Shown in pieces: positions 49,603-61,770 of a DNA stretch of 64,000 bases. How positions within the stretch are numbered: the stretch's first letter is position 1; each line of letters starts with the position of its first letter. Source of the stretch: Phaffia rhodozyma (Eukaryota; Basidiomycota; Tremellomycetes; Cystofilobasidiales; Mrakiaceae); NCBI GenBank assembly GCA_014706385.1, contig JACGZH010000001.1:558001-622000 (forward strand), given 5' to 3'. The notes beneath the pieces are model-generated. The model searched no databases. It was given only the letters and a program-made list of their open reading frames with translations, and had not been told where the DNA came from. The position numbers were made by a program, and so were the translations under genes.

Positions 49603-52600
49603 TTATTCTTTCCAACCCCCGTTTCGTTGGCTACATGATCGTTTCGAATTTGCCGCCGCATACTCGGCAGATGATGGTTTTCGCTGTCGATTGGCAAAAG
49701 ACATCAGAGGGGGTTTGAGTGTCGCTGATGCCGATGACGACTCTGAGGATGATAGTGGCAGTGGCGAAGCTGAAGGATTGGCATAGCTCTTCTGGGTAGA
49801 GATCCAGTAGTCATATCCTTCCATCAAGATATCCTGCTCCGAACGAGTCTCGCGGACCAGCCGCAAAGGGGGACTTGGCGTGGCAGGCTTCGATCCCGAG
49901 AAAGACGGAGCGTTCCGCTTCCAATTAGAGAAATTTCCTTTGGAGCTCTTTGAGAACGCCGTTCTACGATTCCAATCAGAACTATCTGAGTTTTTTGGGC
50001 CGGCCGTGTTCCGTGTCGTCCGGAAAGCGCGTTCTAGTTGGACTTTGACAGGATCGATCGGCGAGCCCATTCGCTGCCAGAGATCGTAGACTTCTTCTTC
50101 GCTCTCACAGGCCTGACTGTTAACATAGAATGATTTCCAGATAGAATCCTGATTCTTAACTCTAGAGACAGGTTGAACGTATGGCCTGTCAGGAATAGGC
50201 ACAGGGCTCGGAAGAGACGACGGCGGGGAGGGCCATATCGACATAGGCTGTCCATCTGCATGAAGACTCCCATTTGTAAGCTCCAAAGTCTTAGTGATAT
50301 GGAGTGCCTCTCCTGAAGGTATAGGTATAGGATTTGAAGGGGTAACGCAGGGCATGTCGACCTCCTTGCGCAGGACCTTGTCAACATCGACCGCTGAGAA
50401 AAAGGCGCAACCTTGGGGAAGATCCTCCATTCCACACTGGAAGGCAAAAAGCATTCTCGTCCACAGGTTGGCAACCTGGAGGGCATAAGTCGCTCGGTAT
50501 TTATCTTCGTCCTTCACCAAGTATCGAATTTCATCATGCACAGAAATTAGAAAGCGAGCATCGATGTTGTAATGAGCACAGATATGGTTGACAGCGACAA
50601 TGAGCAAGTGAAGATAATCGACTCCAGAAGATTGAACCACCCAATTGATTCGGGATGTCATGTGATCTGACGGTTTTTCCAAAAACGCTCCACGCAGAGC
50701 GGCAGTGATACCACACTTGAGAGCCGGAGTTTGAGGGAGCTTACTTCGAGCAACACTTTCAATTGAGTTGAATAAGTAGCTCTCCGTTCCACCAAACCAG
50801 AATCGGTGAAAGTCGGCGTTATTAAACGCAACCCGTAACCCTTTGGTGGATGCGTATAAAGCTTCGGCCGCTTTCGTTGCGGCTTCTTCGTCCTGAACGG
50901 CTTGACCTTCCATGAGCAAACGAGTTGCATGCTTGATCCCAGCACCATAGATTCGGGAATAGTTAAATACTTTCGCTCCATCTCGGGTAACGTTGACAAT
51001 GAACGCGGTTTTTGAGTGGACGTCCGTGCCCTGCGATTTGGTACCTTCAAGAGTCATCCATCCAATGGGGGACCCACCGTGCAAACCGAGTTGAGCGTCT
51101 CCTAGCAAACTTGCTATCCAAAGCTCTTCGGAATCAACATCGGCTCCGACTATTGAGTAGCCGGGAGGAGCTTGGACCATAGCCTTGAGCTCAGAACCAA
51201 TCCTATTTTTCTTGGCATTAGAAGCAGTCTAAGATAGGAGCAAGTAAAGACATCAGAAATCAATCTCGGCGACAAGCTCTATATATAGTCACAAGCTCAC
51301 TCACCAGCCATGTCTTCTCTACTGCTCGTCGCGTCACAGTTCCCATCACTACCATCTGTGGTATAATCATTCCTAGCTCATCTGGGTTGTCCTTCGTCTC
51401 CAGTGGGAACCCCATCGGTACGTCGTCCGACTCCTTGATCGCTAGTTGTTCTTTCACTCGCTCTCTCACGCTGATCCAATAACTACAAGCCATGTCCATC
51501 TGAATGGCCTCCTTCGCCAATGCAAGGTCACTCGTCAGCGTCTCATCCTCGAAAAACTTAGCCGAGCCTTTAGTGATTAATCGGCCAAGTCGATGGGTTT
51601 CTCCTTGAGGATGGGGAACTTTGAAGAAAAGGTCTTTGGTCGCTCGAGTAATTTCGTACAGAGCGACGTCTGGGTTGATGACGGCCGTCGTCTTGTACGG
51701 TCTGTTCTCGGCAATCCGGGCCTCTTCGTCCGCTCTTTGCTGGTAGTAGGCTGACTCGCCAGCGGAGAAATACAATGCACGACCTCTCATCGGATCATCT
51801 TCCGGAATAGTTCCATCGTTAGGGACTCGATAGACCCATCCGTGCTCCTTTGACCGATATAGTGCATGCTTCTTCCAACTAAGTCGAAGCATATGCGAGG
51901 CGATTTGACTACGGACGGTGATGTTCATATTGTTCGACGGCTTTCCTTGTTTTGGAACAAAGAGTTTCCAGTACCAAGCTGGCCACCAGTTGGCGTTAAG
52001 AGCGGAAGCCGAAGGTGGGATATGGAGATCTTCGTTGGTGACGACAACTTCTTCATCACCATCCTCCTCTTCCGCTTTGAATGCTTGTTCTCGCTGTTTA
52101 GCCCCGGCTATTAAAATTGAAAGAGAATATCAAAGGAGGTTATAAATGATATTCCCCGGTTACAAACGTTAGAACGCATGCTCAACTAATCTAGTATTGT
52201 ATTAAGGAAAAGAGCATAACGTACTTTCAACATCGTAAATCGCTTGAGCGGGATCAAACTCCGGAAGGTTGACCATGGCTTCATTAAACAAAGAAGAGAA
52301 CAAGCAGGTCATATTGCGCTGATATGAGTATATGAGTAGTGAACTGGAGGTATAGAGAGAGGAGATACATACGATCATAGTCGACGACGTCTACTCCTCT
52401 CGAATCCAACGCTGCTATCAAGGTCTTCCTTACGGTTTCCCATCTGGCTTTACTGTCTAGGGCCTCTAGGACCTTCTCCGCCCCATCGGTTCCATGAAGC
52501 GCGCTAGACATCGCCGAAGACCGCATTGACGTAATCCCTAGAATACTAGTCGCTTTTTTTCCTGAGCTTGGCATCTGTCGGAAGACTGCCCCTTGAGAGA

Positions 52601-54893
52601 CTCTTTTGGAAAAATAGACATCCTTGTTGGGATGGTTGAAGATAAGTGGCTCACTGGAATCTATTTCAGTGGATTCGGTGTTGGTGTCTTTGGTCTCTTC
52701 AATTTCGTACACAAACCCATGCTCTTCCGAGTAATGAATCGGTTTGTTGTGATAAGTCAAACCGAGCAGTCTGGGAATAAATTTGCTTCGGCGAAGGCTA
52801 TCGACGCCATCAGGCATGGTCCGCCCGTCTATGATTCTCTTCCTTGTGCGCTTTTGAACACCAGGTGGTGATTCGATTGTCGTGGCAACGCTGATAGAGT
52901 CTTCACCCAGCTCGCCTAGATATTCGCCATTTATCTTCTCATCCTCAAGAAGAGCTTGTTTTAGAGCGAGGGCTCTCCACCGGATGTGCTTAGCAGGGCG
53001 AGGAGTCCAATCTAGTTGCGATAGATCCGGGTCATTCTGAAATTCTTTCGGACAAGAAAGAGCGCGGGCAGTCTCCAGGGTCAGTAATCCAGGAGTCCAA
53101 TCTTCAGGTGGCTCGATCCATTGTTCCCTAGACTCCTCTGCCAAAGCAGCAAGCTGGAATTTGACTTTCATGTCCAACTCGGACCATTTGGCATCAGAGT
53201 TTATGATATAGCTTGACCATGTCTTATTGATAGGAAGGAAGGAGCTGCCCATGATGAGCTGGCCAGCGAAGGACACAGGCGATGGACAGAGCCGTCTGAA
53301 TCGAGGGAAAGCGATGTTAAAGATTCGTTGAGTCGCGTGCACATCTGTAGCACAGTAGCGAATCAGGGCCTGAAGATTGTCTCGGATCGTTTGAGGATCA
53401 GTCGAAGAGAAAGCTGCTCTTTGGTCTTTGTCCATAGACTCGTCGGGAAAGTGAAGTTTGAACACTTGGTCAAGCGCGTTCATCGAGGTTACATCCTGCC
53501 AGCCATGCGAGAGAGAACCGTCCTCCTCAGATGAATCGCCGAGAGCCTCTGGAGAGAGCCTCTGTCCGGTAGATGTACTAGCGGGGATAGGAGCATCATC
53601 GAGTTCGAACCGAAGCTCAGCCAGGAACTGTGGCAGATTTAGGGTTTCCTTGACTGTTCCTTCTACAGGAGTTGCCAAAAACTGCTCAGCTCCTTCCAAC
53701 GCTGGTTCGTGCTCAACTACGCCTACTATCTCCCCGTTTGCGATTCTTTCCTCAGTTTCTTTGATCGTTTTGACCAACCACTCTCTTCTCTCCTTCCGAG
53801 CGGTGTTCTCGGTGGCCACCCTGGACTGATGCTGCTTCCAGAGACCACGTTGCGGGGCCGATACACCTTGAGAGGCACAATGAAGACTCATAGTGTCGAG
53901 AAATCGGTTCTGGCTACCTCGGAGTTGATACTCCTCCAATATCCTTGCCCGATCATAACTGATGTTGTGGCCAACTATCACCCTTGGCGTTGTGTGCGGA
54001 CCGAGAGAGATAAGATGCTCCTTCTTCTCAGACTCCTGAAGAAGCCATGGCGAGATCCATGAGTACCATGCGGTGGGAGATACAGCGGTGGCCAAAACAG
54101 GGTAAGGGTGTATCTTATAGAGAACCTCCACATCAAACACCAGCATATGCTCTCCCTCTGGATACGAGACTTGCGACCAAGTGTTTTTCTCTGCATCGTA
54201 CTTGGACCATCCTGAAACGACTGGAAAATGCGATGGAACGGCAAGTACAGTTGATTGAGAGAGCGTTTCGGCGAGAGAAAGAAACGGTTCTGATTGCTGT
54301 ATTCCAGTTAATGACAATCCAAAAGGATCAGAACAACAGTTAGAAAGCTAGCCTGACACTGCGACTAACGCTTCACCTATTGATCTGCACTGACCTCTAC
54401 ACCCAAATTATGGAAGTGCTCGGCAATGTTTTGCCCTTGTAGCTTGGGTAAATCGATGTTAATGGGTTCTTGGGGCTCAGGCAGTTTACTAAGGAGACCT
54501 TTTTTCGTCAAGTTACCTCGGGCAATATTAATATTTTCTGGGTTGACGTCGGGCAGGGAAGGATTCGGGCAGACTTGCCGCCGCGTGTAGGCACTCAGCA
54601 ATTGGATTCCAACTGGGTTCTTACGAAAAGGAGCGGCCGCTGAAGTGTTGCCCAAAAAATACATTAGCAAACAGAAGGACAATTCTTTATGTGCCTAAAC
54701 ATATCAAGTGATGTCCTTCTTGGGCCACCGATAACTGAGAAACATACGCACGATCACCGGACAAGAGGGCCTGTCCATAGACACGTCCAGTATTGACTGG
54801 AAGTTGTTCCGAAACTGGTATATGAAAAGAGGGCGAGGAAGAAGCGGACCTGCTCAGTCTACAGCGATTGAAGGATGGGCGGGTGAATACCAA
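49603..54893 (-). CDS. MIP1: Mitochondrial DNA polymerase gamma (MIP1)
   Basis: This family A polymerase replicates mitochondrial DNA. Exons 54893-54752, 54639-54395, 54296-52373, 52278-52225, 52107-51305 and 51228-49603 give 1597 residues. The basic, Ser/Arg-rich start (MVFTRPSFNRCRLSRSASS) looks like a matrix-targeting presequence. Exonuclease motifs: I VFDVEV (about 182), II VGHNISYDRARI and III YCATDVHATQRIF. Polymerase motifs: A VGADVDSEELWIAS (about 1083), B RDGAKVFNYSRIYGAG and C SVHDEIRYL (about 1290). Catalytic acidic residues are all present. About 250 residues after motif C are Ser/Pro-rich and mostly disordered, an extension reminiscent of the C-terminal extension of yeast Mip1 but with no sequence match I can assert. 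Only six exons, few for this window. Confidence 0.96.
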
Positions 54894-56365
54894 TGCTATA
54901 TGGTCGTTATGAATGGTGGATTGTGAGAGGAGAGTATGAGATTAGACACATGATCGAGAATATGAGAAATAAGTTCAGGCTGAGTTGGAGATATAGATCG
55001 ACGAACACTCGAGACGAAGAGATAGATTTGATGGACGGGACAATACCCAAGGCTCGCTCCGAGAAATAGCAGGACGACAGACAGTGATAGAAAAGGGTTG
55101 CTTTGATATGGCTATGAGAACGAGACACGGTCGAGAGCAGAACATTCAGGTGAATGAAAGCCAGACAAATAACAAACCCCCAAGGCAGATAGACACATAC
55201 GGAGGGAGAATGTAGGCAAGACCCTTGACTGCCTTGCTTTCCACAGCATGTGCTAGTCCTTCTGTCTGTATAGAAGAGACTTCAGAGAAGGGAAGGATTC
55301 AAGAAAAACAGACAAGTGTTTCTTTGAACTGGAGGTGTAAGTGTGGATAGCAAACTAGATCGTTCACAGTTAATCGCACGATATGTGAGCTCAATCACGT
55401 GTCACGCGGTGCGTGATAAACGTAACCACATAAATCTCATGTCGCATGGACGATAACTACTCTTGTAGTTACCACAAGAAGAGTAAAACAAGAAAAGTGT
55501 TGGCTCAAAGGAATGAGAAAGAGTGAGAGTAGTACGATCACTATGGTATCCAGATAGGATACACTGAAGACCTTCGTTATGACTGACGAGCAATCATTTG
55601 TGACATCCATACCACACACCTATAGGATGATACTATCTCCGATGGTTCATATATATCGATAGTCAAAGATGCTCGGTAACGAGTCCTTCACAGCCAATCA
55701 AAATTGCTTCTGGGGGCGAACACCACCTTAAGTGGAGCAGAAGATGGAGTTTCAGAGCACCACAATGTCTCATCAGTAAACCAATGCTCCTCCTGACTGA
55801 GCCGGAAGAACGAAGGGACGCGTATGGGGCCGAGCCGAACTTCAGTAGACCATCAGATTTTTTTCTCTTCCGATTCGAGGACGGATAATTTGTGGTCTCC
55901 TCTTCTTTTCTATTCCTGGATGGTCATCTTCTCGACTTTATGGAAGGTTGCTGAGGCTTTGTTAATGAGGTGTCGATCCTCAGCCTTAATCGGCATACTC
56001 AGATATCAGAACAACCCTTTCAATTTGTCCGGTTCGGGGAAGTAAACAAAAAAAAAAACACGCAAGCCCTTGAAAGGGAGTGTATAAACCCAGCACATTA
56101 CGGCGGGACGCCGTTCATAAGGTTTGTGCGGTTTGATTGAAATTTATTGACCGCGCGCTCGGCCTATCGATTTATCTGATTGGCCGATTTATCTGACACC
56201 CGATATTTTTTCGTCCAAATTGATGATGAGAGATGAGTCGTCGAAACCCTTGAAAGACCATGGTTAATTTTTCTCTGCTCCTTTCTTCTTCCTCTTCACG
56301 CCTTTCTTGATCACCCACTCATCACTAATCAGGGCCAGATTGACTGCCTGAAAATTTATGCCAAA
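54894..56365. promoter_or_regulatory. 1.5 kb divergent intergenic region (MIP1 and OPT transporter)
   Basis: Both genes read outward, so their promoters lie here. A CACGTG E-box is at 55396-55401 and a perfect inverted repeat TCACGC-ggt-GCGTGA at 55402-55416. Short frames have no family features. The sequence just upstream of the OPT start is pyrimidine-rich (about 56275-56315). Confidence 0.5.
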
Positions 56366-59300
56366 ATGTTGTCTCAACTGAGAAAGCCCTTCAAGAGACA
56401 GGATTCTATTCATGCCCCAATCGATACGACCCCTTCATTAAAGAATTCACCCGGAAGCAAAGATGACGAGGAAGAAGAGGAGCATGAACTCTCTGGAGTG
56501 GGACTGGACAAGAAGGTTCCATTGGAGAGGAACAACGACGCTCACTACCACGAGAGGAAGGCCATCGATCCTTCAGCGCTAGGAGTTGATGAGCTTGATC
56601 CTGCCAATCTGCTCAGTAACGGTCAGGAGAGGCCCATCGAAGTAAGCCCCATGTTTCTGAAGGGAAAAGAAGAAAGAAGACACAGTAGCTGACGAAACTC
56701 CGAGCTGAATCAATTACTCTCTTTCTGAAGACGGCCGTCGATTTTAGTACTCGACTTATTGCTACCGTCGACGATGTTAACATGCCAATCCATACGTTAC
56801 GGATGTATGTGCTTGGTATGTTCACAACAATGTCTCTTCATATCTGTCCATCAACCGGCCGGAACTCAGTATTTTCTATCACATGCTTCATTAGGACTCG
56901 GTCTCACCTCCTTCGCCGCGGTCCTCGGACAGATCTTCTACTTCAGGTAGGGTTCAGCTTGCGCTCCAAAGTGAACGTACCTATGAAACTAATAGTTGTA
57001 TTTCCTGCGTCACAATTAGGCCTTCATCTTTGACCGTCTCCTCGCTCTTTATCGTTGTCATTGCCGACATGCTCGGACGACTATGGTATATGTTATTTAA
57101 CGCGCTCGAGCGTCTTACACAAAGGTTTTTCCCTACCGAGTACCGACGACCGATTTGGACGTTCATAAACCCGTGCGAATTCAACTTGAAGGAGCACACC
57201 GCGTACGCACACTCTTCTTACGTCTTGTTCTTCACGTGTGCGCCCTACTAAAGCTACACAAACCTTCCGACTTTCTCAGCACTCTTATCATGAGTACAAC
57301 TGCTTTTAGCAGTGCTCAGGCAATCTCTGTGTTCGCTGCTGATGAGCGTGAGTTGATTTAATTGTAGATCATGCGCGTTCACCTTCGACCAAACATAAAA
57401 TTGTTCTTTCTCTGCAGTCTACTACGATCTTAACCCCAACTACGGGATCTCGATCTTTACGCTGATTGCTTCTCAGTTCCTGGGATATGGTATCGTAAGT
57501 TTTATCCATTCACGTTTGTTCTCAGGATGTTCAATACGAACGCTGACGTTTTGTTTCTTGCAGGCCGGACTCATGCGAGCAGTAGTGGTAAGTCCGGTTT
57601 CTCAACTCCGCACCGTAAATCGGTGTCTCAATCATCTATGATCTGTTCTTTCACTGCTAAATTCCGAGTGATCTGTTGCGATGCTTCTCTCAATCAGGTT
57701 TACCCGTCATATGCCGTCTGGCCAGCCACTATCCCCACTGTGCAGCTCTTCCAACTGTTACACAACGATAAGGATATTGCTGGTCAGCGAAAGCGAATGA
57801 AGTTCTTCTTGCTCGTTGCCCTCGGAATCTTTATTTGGGAATGGTTCCCAGGTTAGTTTTCACCATTGGGCTTCTTCGGTCCTCACTTGCTCAGTCTGAC
57901 ATGTATATGGTCAAATCTACTTCAGAATTCATCGCACCTACTTTGACGGGAGTATCGATCTTCTGTCTGGCTAAGCGTGACAGCGTCTGGGTGACTCGGA
58001 TCTTTGGCGGAAGTTATCCCAACGAAGGCATGGCGTTGTTCTCCGTCTGTCTTGTAAGTTAATTCTAGATCATCGTATCGGTACATACTGTCGCTATTTA
58101 TTTTATTATTATTGACTTGGTTCGCTTTGACGAACAATAGGACTGGGGTAAGGATTCTTGCTCTCAGTCGTATACCAATGCGTTCCTTAAACTGACATGA
58201 TTATCTCCAAAACAGCTTATCTTTCCGGGGCTAGTTCGCTATACACACCTTTGGCTACTCAGATGAGTTTGTACGCAGGGTAAGTCTAATCTCTGCATGT
58301 ATTCTTCCCCTGTCTTATTTTCTGCTCGTCACTCGCTGAATTCACTATCCATTCGTTGAAACTTTTGTCCCCTTGGCAACTCAGAGTCGCTGTCTCGGCG
58401 ACCCTTCTACTCACCGCATACGCAGGTAATGTCTGGCAGGCTCAGAACTTCCCCTTCATGGCTCAAGACTTGTTTTACGAGAATGGTATGTTCTCTGGCC
58501 CTCCGAATTTTTATTTGTGAATCGTGTGTTGACAATGATGGGTGCATTCACGTGCTGTTCAGGTTCTTCATACGACCAGTCTTTGATCCTCAACGCAGAC
58601 TACTCGCTCAACCGAACATTACTCGAAGAGCAAGGTCTTCCATGGTTTGCCACCTCGATGGGTACGTTGTTCATACCATGTTCTCACTTGGTTAGACTGA
58701 AAGATACTGATTGAGTCTCGAGTCATAACAGCTATATACTATCTCGGCTTGAATCTGTCAATTGGAGCCACAATCACTCACTGCTTGCTCTGGTACTGGG
58801 AACCCGTTAAGGAGGCTGCCACTGCTTTCCGTTCTCGATCGACCGATGATGCACACTACAGGAAGATGCTTGAGTACAAGGAGGTGCCAATGTGGGCGTA
58901 CGGTGCTATCGTAGTCTCATCCTTTGCGATGGCCATGGCCACTTGTTGTACGTAACTTTCTTCCATGTCATCTCTTCGATGGTTTTTAACACTTTCTCAT
59001 CTGTTCTTCATCACTTTGACATGGCAACCTCTGAGGAAACAGATACCGGTCACTCACATTTGCCTTGGTACGGAGTCATCGTCGCCTTCATCATTGCAAT
59101 CGTCCTCTTTCCCTTCGTCTCAATCTGTGCGTTTAAATTATTTGGACTGTTTATGCTCCAGTTTGCAATTGACTCACATTTAGTTATGATCGATAATCGT
59201 GATACATTTGAACCCTAGTCCCGGCTATCACCGGTTGGCAAGTCAGTATTCAGACCTTGGTGCTCATGCTTGGCTCCGCTGTCGTTCCAGGTAATGCGCA

Positions 59301-60494
59301 AGCCAATATGGTAAGCCTTCCGAGATTGTTGTTCACTATAGACCTGTTCATTTCTAGTTGTCCGTTAACGTACCCTGCTGGTCGTTGCCACCTTTTACTC
59401 TTGATGAATCAAGTACTTTGGTTTGTACGGATCAAATGCGGCTACTCAGGGAATTGCTTTCGCGTCCGATCTCAAGATTGCCCAATACACAAAGCTTCCT
59501 CCCCGAACTACGCTTTGGGTTCAGTCTTTAGGTACCGTTCTGGGAGGAATATTGCAGATCGTTATCTCGAAGCAGATCATTGGCTCCCACCGAGATATCC
59601 TTCTTGACCCCGCAGGAAACAACATCTGGTCAGTCTTAATCGCTCGCTTCATCTTTTCTTAAGTAGTTGCCGTCAATCAGGAACTCGACTGAATTATTTT
59701 TTTCCTTCTCTTGTGTAGGTCTGGTCAAAACGTCCAGTCATTTAACTCTCAGGCCGTAACTTGGGGTGCGCTCGCTAAGGTTCGTTGCCTATTAAAATCG
59801 AACCGCCAATCTTATCCCTCGCTGGCTGTTTTGCTACTTTGATTGTTTCAAACGTCTAACTGTATGTGCCTGTCTGTCTGCTTGCGTTTTTGTGCTTCCT
59901 GCAGGACATGTACAGCCCAGGATCAACATACGATATGATTCCGTTGTCGGTCCTCGTTGGCTTTGGTGTGCCGATCATCCCGTGGATCATCCATCGATAC
60001 TATCCTAAGCTCCGAATGGACCTGTTCATCACTCCGCTATTCTGTTACACTCTCGGTTACTTAGCAGCTGGTATCAACTCTACCATCTTTATGAGTGTCG
60101 TTACTGTTAGTCCTTATGAGTTGACAGTTGAATTATGCTTCGAGCTTTAGCCTAATCCTCCGAGTGATTTTCTTTTTCAGGCCCTCCTTACTCAAGGATA
60201 TTTACGAATTTACCGACCGACCTGGTTTCGAAAGTACGTTCATCCTATAACCTTGAGAATAAATGACATTCTCGAGAATAGAACCCGCTTAACCCGTTAT
60301 TCGATGTAATCTCAATTTGCTGTAGGTACAACTACATCATGTCTGCCGCTCTCGATGCTGGAATGCAGGTATTCGTGTTTATTACGACGTTCGCTTTATT
60401 CGGTGCTGGAAACGGTACCACCGTCGCCATGCCCAACTGGGCGCTTAATCCTGTCAACTACGCCGACTACTGCTATCTTGATGACAGCTCCTAA
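56366..60494 (+). CDS. Oligopeptide transporter (OPT family), 21 exons
   Basis: Exons 56366-56641, 56731-about 56815, 56870-56946, 57020-57202, 57280-57347, 57418-57494, 57564-57587, 57698-57851, 57926-58053, 58141-58147, 58216-58279, 58385-58485, 58563-58661, 58732-58947, 59043-59126, 59219-59310, 59414-59628, 59719-59779, 59905-60105, 60181-60233 and 60326-60494 encode about 810 residues. After an acidic cytosolic start, OPT signatures follow: TAVDFSTRLIATVDDVNMP, FINPCEFNLKEHTATLIM, FLGYGIAGLMRA, WEWFPEFIAPTLTG, LDWAYLSGASSLYTPLATQ, LPWYGVIVAF, VPGNAQANMYFGLYGSNA and KYNYIMSAALDAG, with many hydrophobic segments. It is a probable proton-coupled peptide or glutathione importer. Exon 10 is 7 nt. 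The exon 2/3 junction does not keep frame with a standard GT-AG intron. Confidence 0.9.
58141..58147 (+). other. 7 nt microexon GACTGGG of the OPT gene
   Basis: Preceded by CAATAG and followed by GTAAGG. Inclusion is needed for phase and yields CLDWAYLSG, matching the conserved D-W-x-Y/I of OPT transporters. Skipping breaks the frame. Confidence 0.85.
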
Positions 60495-61211
60495 ACTGTG
60501 TAAATAGTGTCCTCGTCTGCTTTACTTTAGATGTTATTTTATGCATGTTTTTTCTGCCCTGTTGTTTGAGATATTATGAGTCCAAGTGGTCTACAACCTA
60601 GAATCTATGATTCTCGCGGCAACATGTAGAAGATGGGTGTATCAAGGAGACCAAGACATTACATCAGACATGTCAAGAATAGAGAGATGAGTGTAAGGAG
60701 GAGACTCAAGAGGGAGCAAGAAAGTGCTTGTGGGTGGGAGATCTGATGAAGTAGGTCAAGAGATATCCGCTTCAGACAGGGTTGAGGTGCGTGCATTTTC
60801 TGCTCAACCATCACATTTGTTCTCAAGTGTGAAAAGTATGGAAATTGATAAACAGATCGAAAAAAAAGTAGAGAGATCTTCGATGATTTCAATCAGAGAG
60901 GTAGTTTGTGAGAACTTAAAACACCCACCCGTCCGTCCGTCATCCTAGTAATTCTCGGGTCTAGTCTCAGCAGCTCCAAATCAAAATGGGATTAAGTAGT
61001 TGAGACATAATCTCAGCTGTAATAGATTGGCCGTCTTATGGAATAATCAATCATTAAAAGCGTTTGAACATATGAGGTTTTCTGTCTGATCTCTCTTCTC
61101 TGGTTCTTTAATCAGTCTCCTGAACCACCTAGATGGTGTGCACTCTAGCACCTTCACTGCCAATCAGAGAAGATGAAGTATAGGTATCAGCTTCAAAAAA
61201 TAAAAATATCA
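60495..61211. other. Intergenic between OPT gene and tRNA-Leu
   Basis: 3' flank of the OPT gene. No coding frame or RNA gene recognised. An A-run at 61195-61206 is the minus-strand Pol III terminator of tRNA-Leu. Confidence 0.55.
61195..61206 (-). terminator. Pol III T-run after tRNA-Leu
   Basis: The minus strand reads a T-rich run (TTTTTATTTTTT) shortly after the discriminator base. Confidence 0.8.
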
Positions 61212-61306
61212 TGATGAAGACGAGATTCGAACTCGCGCCACGAATGACTGCGAAACTAGGTTATTCAACCTGAACACAGCGCCTTAGACCACTCGGCCAC
61301 TTCACC
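61212..61306 (-). tRNA. tRNA-Leu(CAG) with 15 nt intron
   Basis: On the minus strand, acceptor GGTGAAG pairs with CTTCATC (one G-U), discriminator A. D arm GCC..GGC, with box A-like TGGCCGAGTGG. The anticodon stem CTGTG/CGCAG encloses TTCAGG, a 15 nt intron and T, giving anticodon CAG. The 11 nt variable arm is consistent with leucine type II tRNAs. T stem GCGAG/CTCGT with loop TTCGAAT. The intron has CCT, complementary to the AGG at anticodon positions 35-37. Confidence 0.9.
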
Positions 61307-61389
61307 GTTGATGTTAAACCGTTCAAACACACTTATAACAATCGTTTTGATTGACAAGGTGTTGGGACTTTAGCAATCTTGACACAATT

Positions 61390-61622
61390 TCATCTGTTTT
61401 TTGTTATTAACTCTTGAGACATCATCTTCCGACCTCCTTCTGCGCGGAGTCCCAAGCCTCTCTTTCCGAAGAGCTATAAATTTTCTAGCGGGTTCCCTCC
61501 TGTTTTCCTGGTTTCTCAATCCATTTTACTGAAACACCTGGGTAGTGTGTATATGGTTTAGGAAACCAGTGAGGACTTGATTGGGAACAAGTGCCAGAGC
61601 GAAAAGTCCATTTTCACCCTTT
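61390..61622 (+). repeat. Dispersed repeat family, copy B, upstream of tRNA-Leu
   Basis: Shares ordered blocks with copy A: CTGCGCGGAGTCCCAAGC, CTCAATCCATTTTACTG, ACACCTGG, ATATGG, AAACCAGTGAGGACT, GGGAACAAGTGCCAGAGCGAAA and TCCATTTTCACC. Its left edge is about 85 bp upstream of the tRNA-Leu 5' end. It forms an inverted pair with copy C. Confidence 0.8.
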
Positions 61623-61770
61623 TATTTCAGTAATAATCTTCACAAAGGTGAAAACGGACTTTTTATTCTGGCGCCTGTTCCCGACCGAGTCTCCACTGGC
61701 TTTCCAGACGTCATATGCTCACCATCCAGGCGCCACAGTGGGATGGATCGAGAAAGAGGGACAACGGAGA
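61500..61770. repeat. Large inverted repeat formed by copies B and C
   Basis: Arms 61500-61622 and 61644-61770 are imperfect reverse complements around a spacer of about 21 bp (61623-61643). The inner arm ends are nearly perfect: GTCCATTTTCACC against GGTGAAAACGGAC. A transcript through it could form a long hairpin. Confidence 0.85.
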
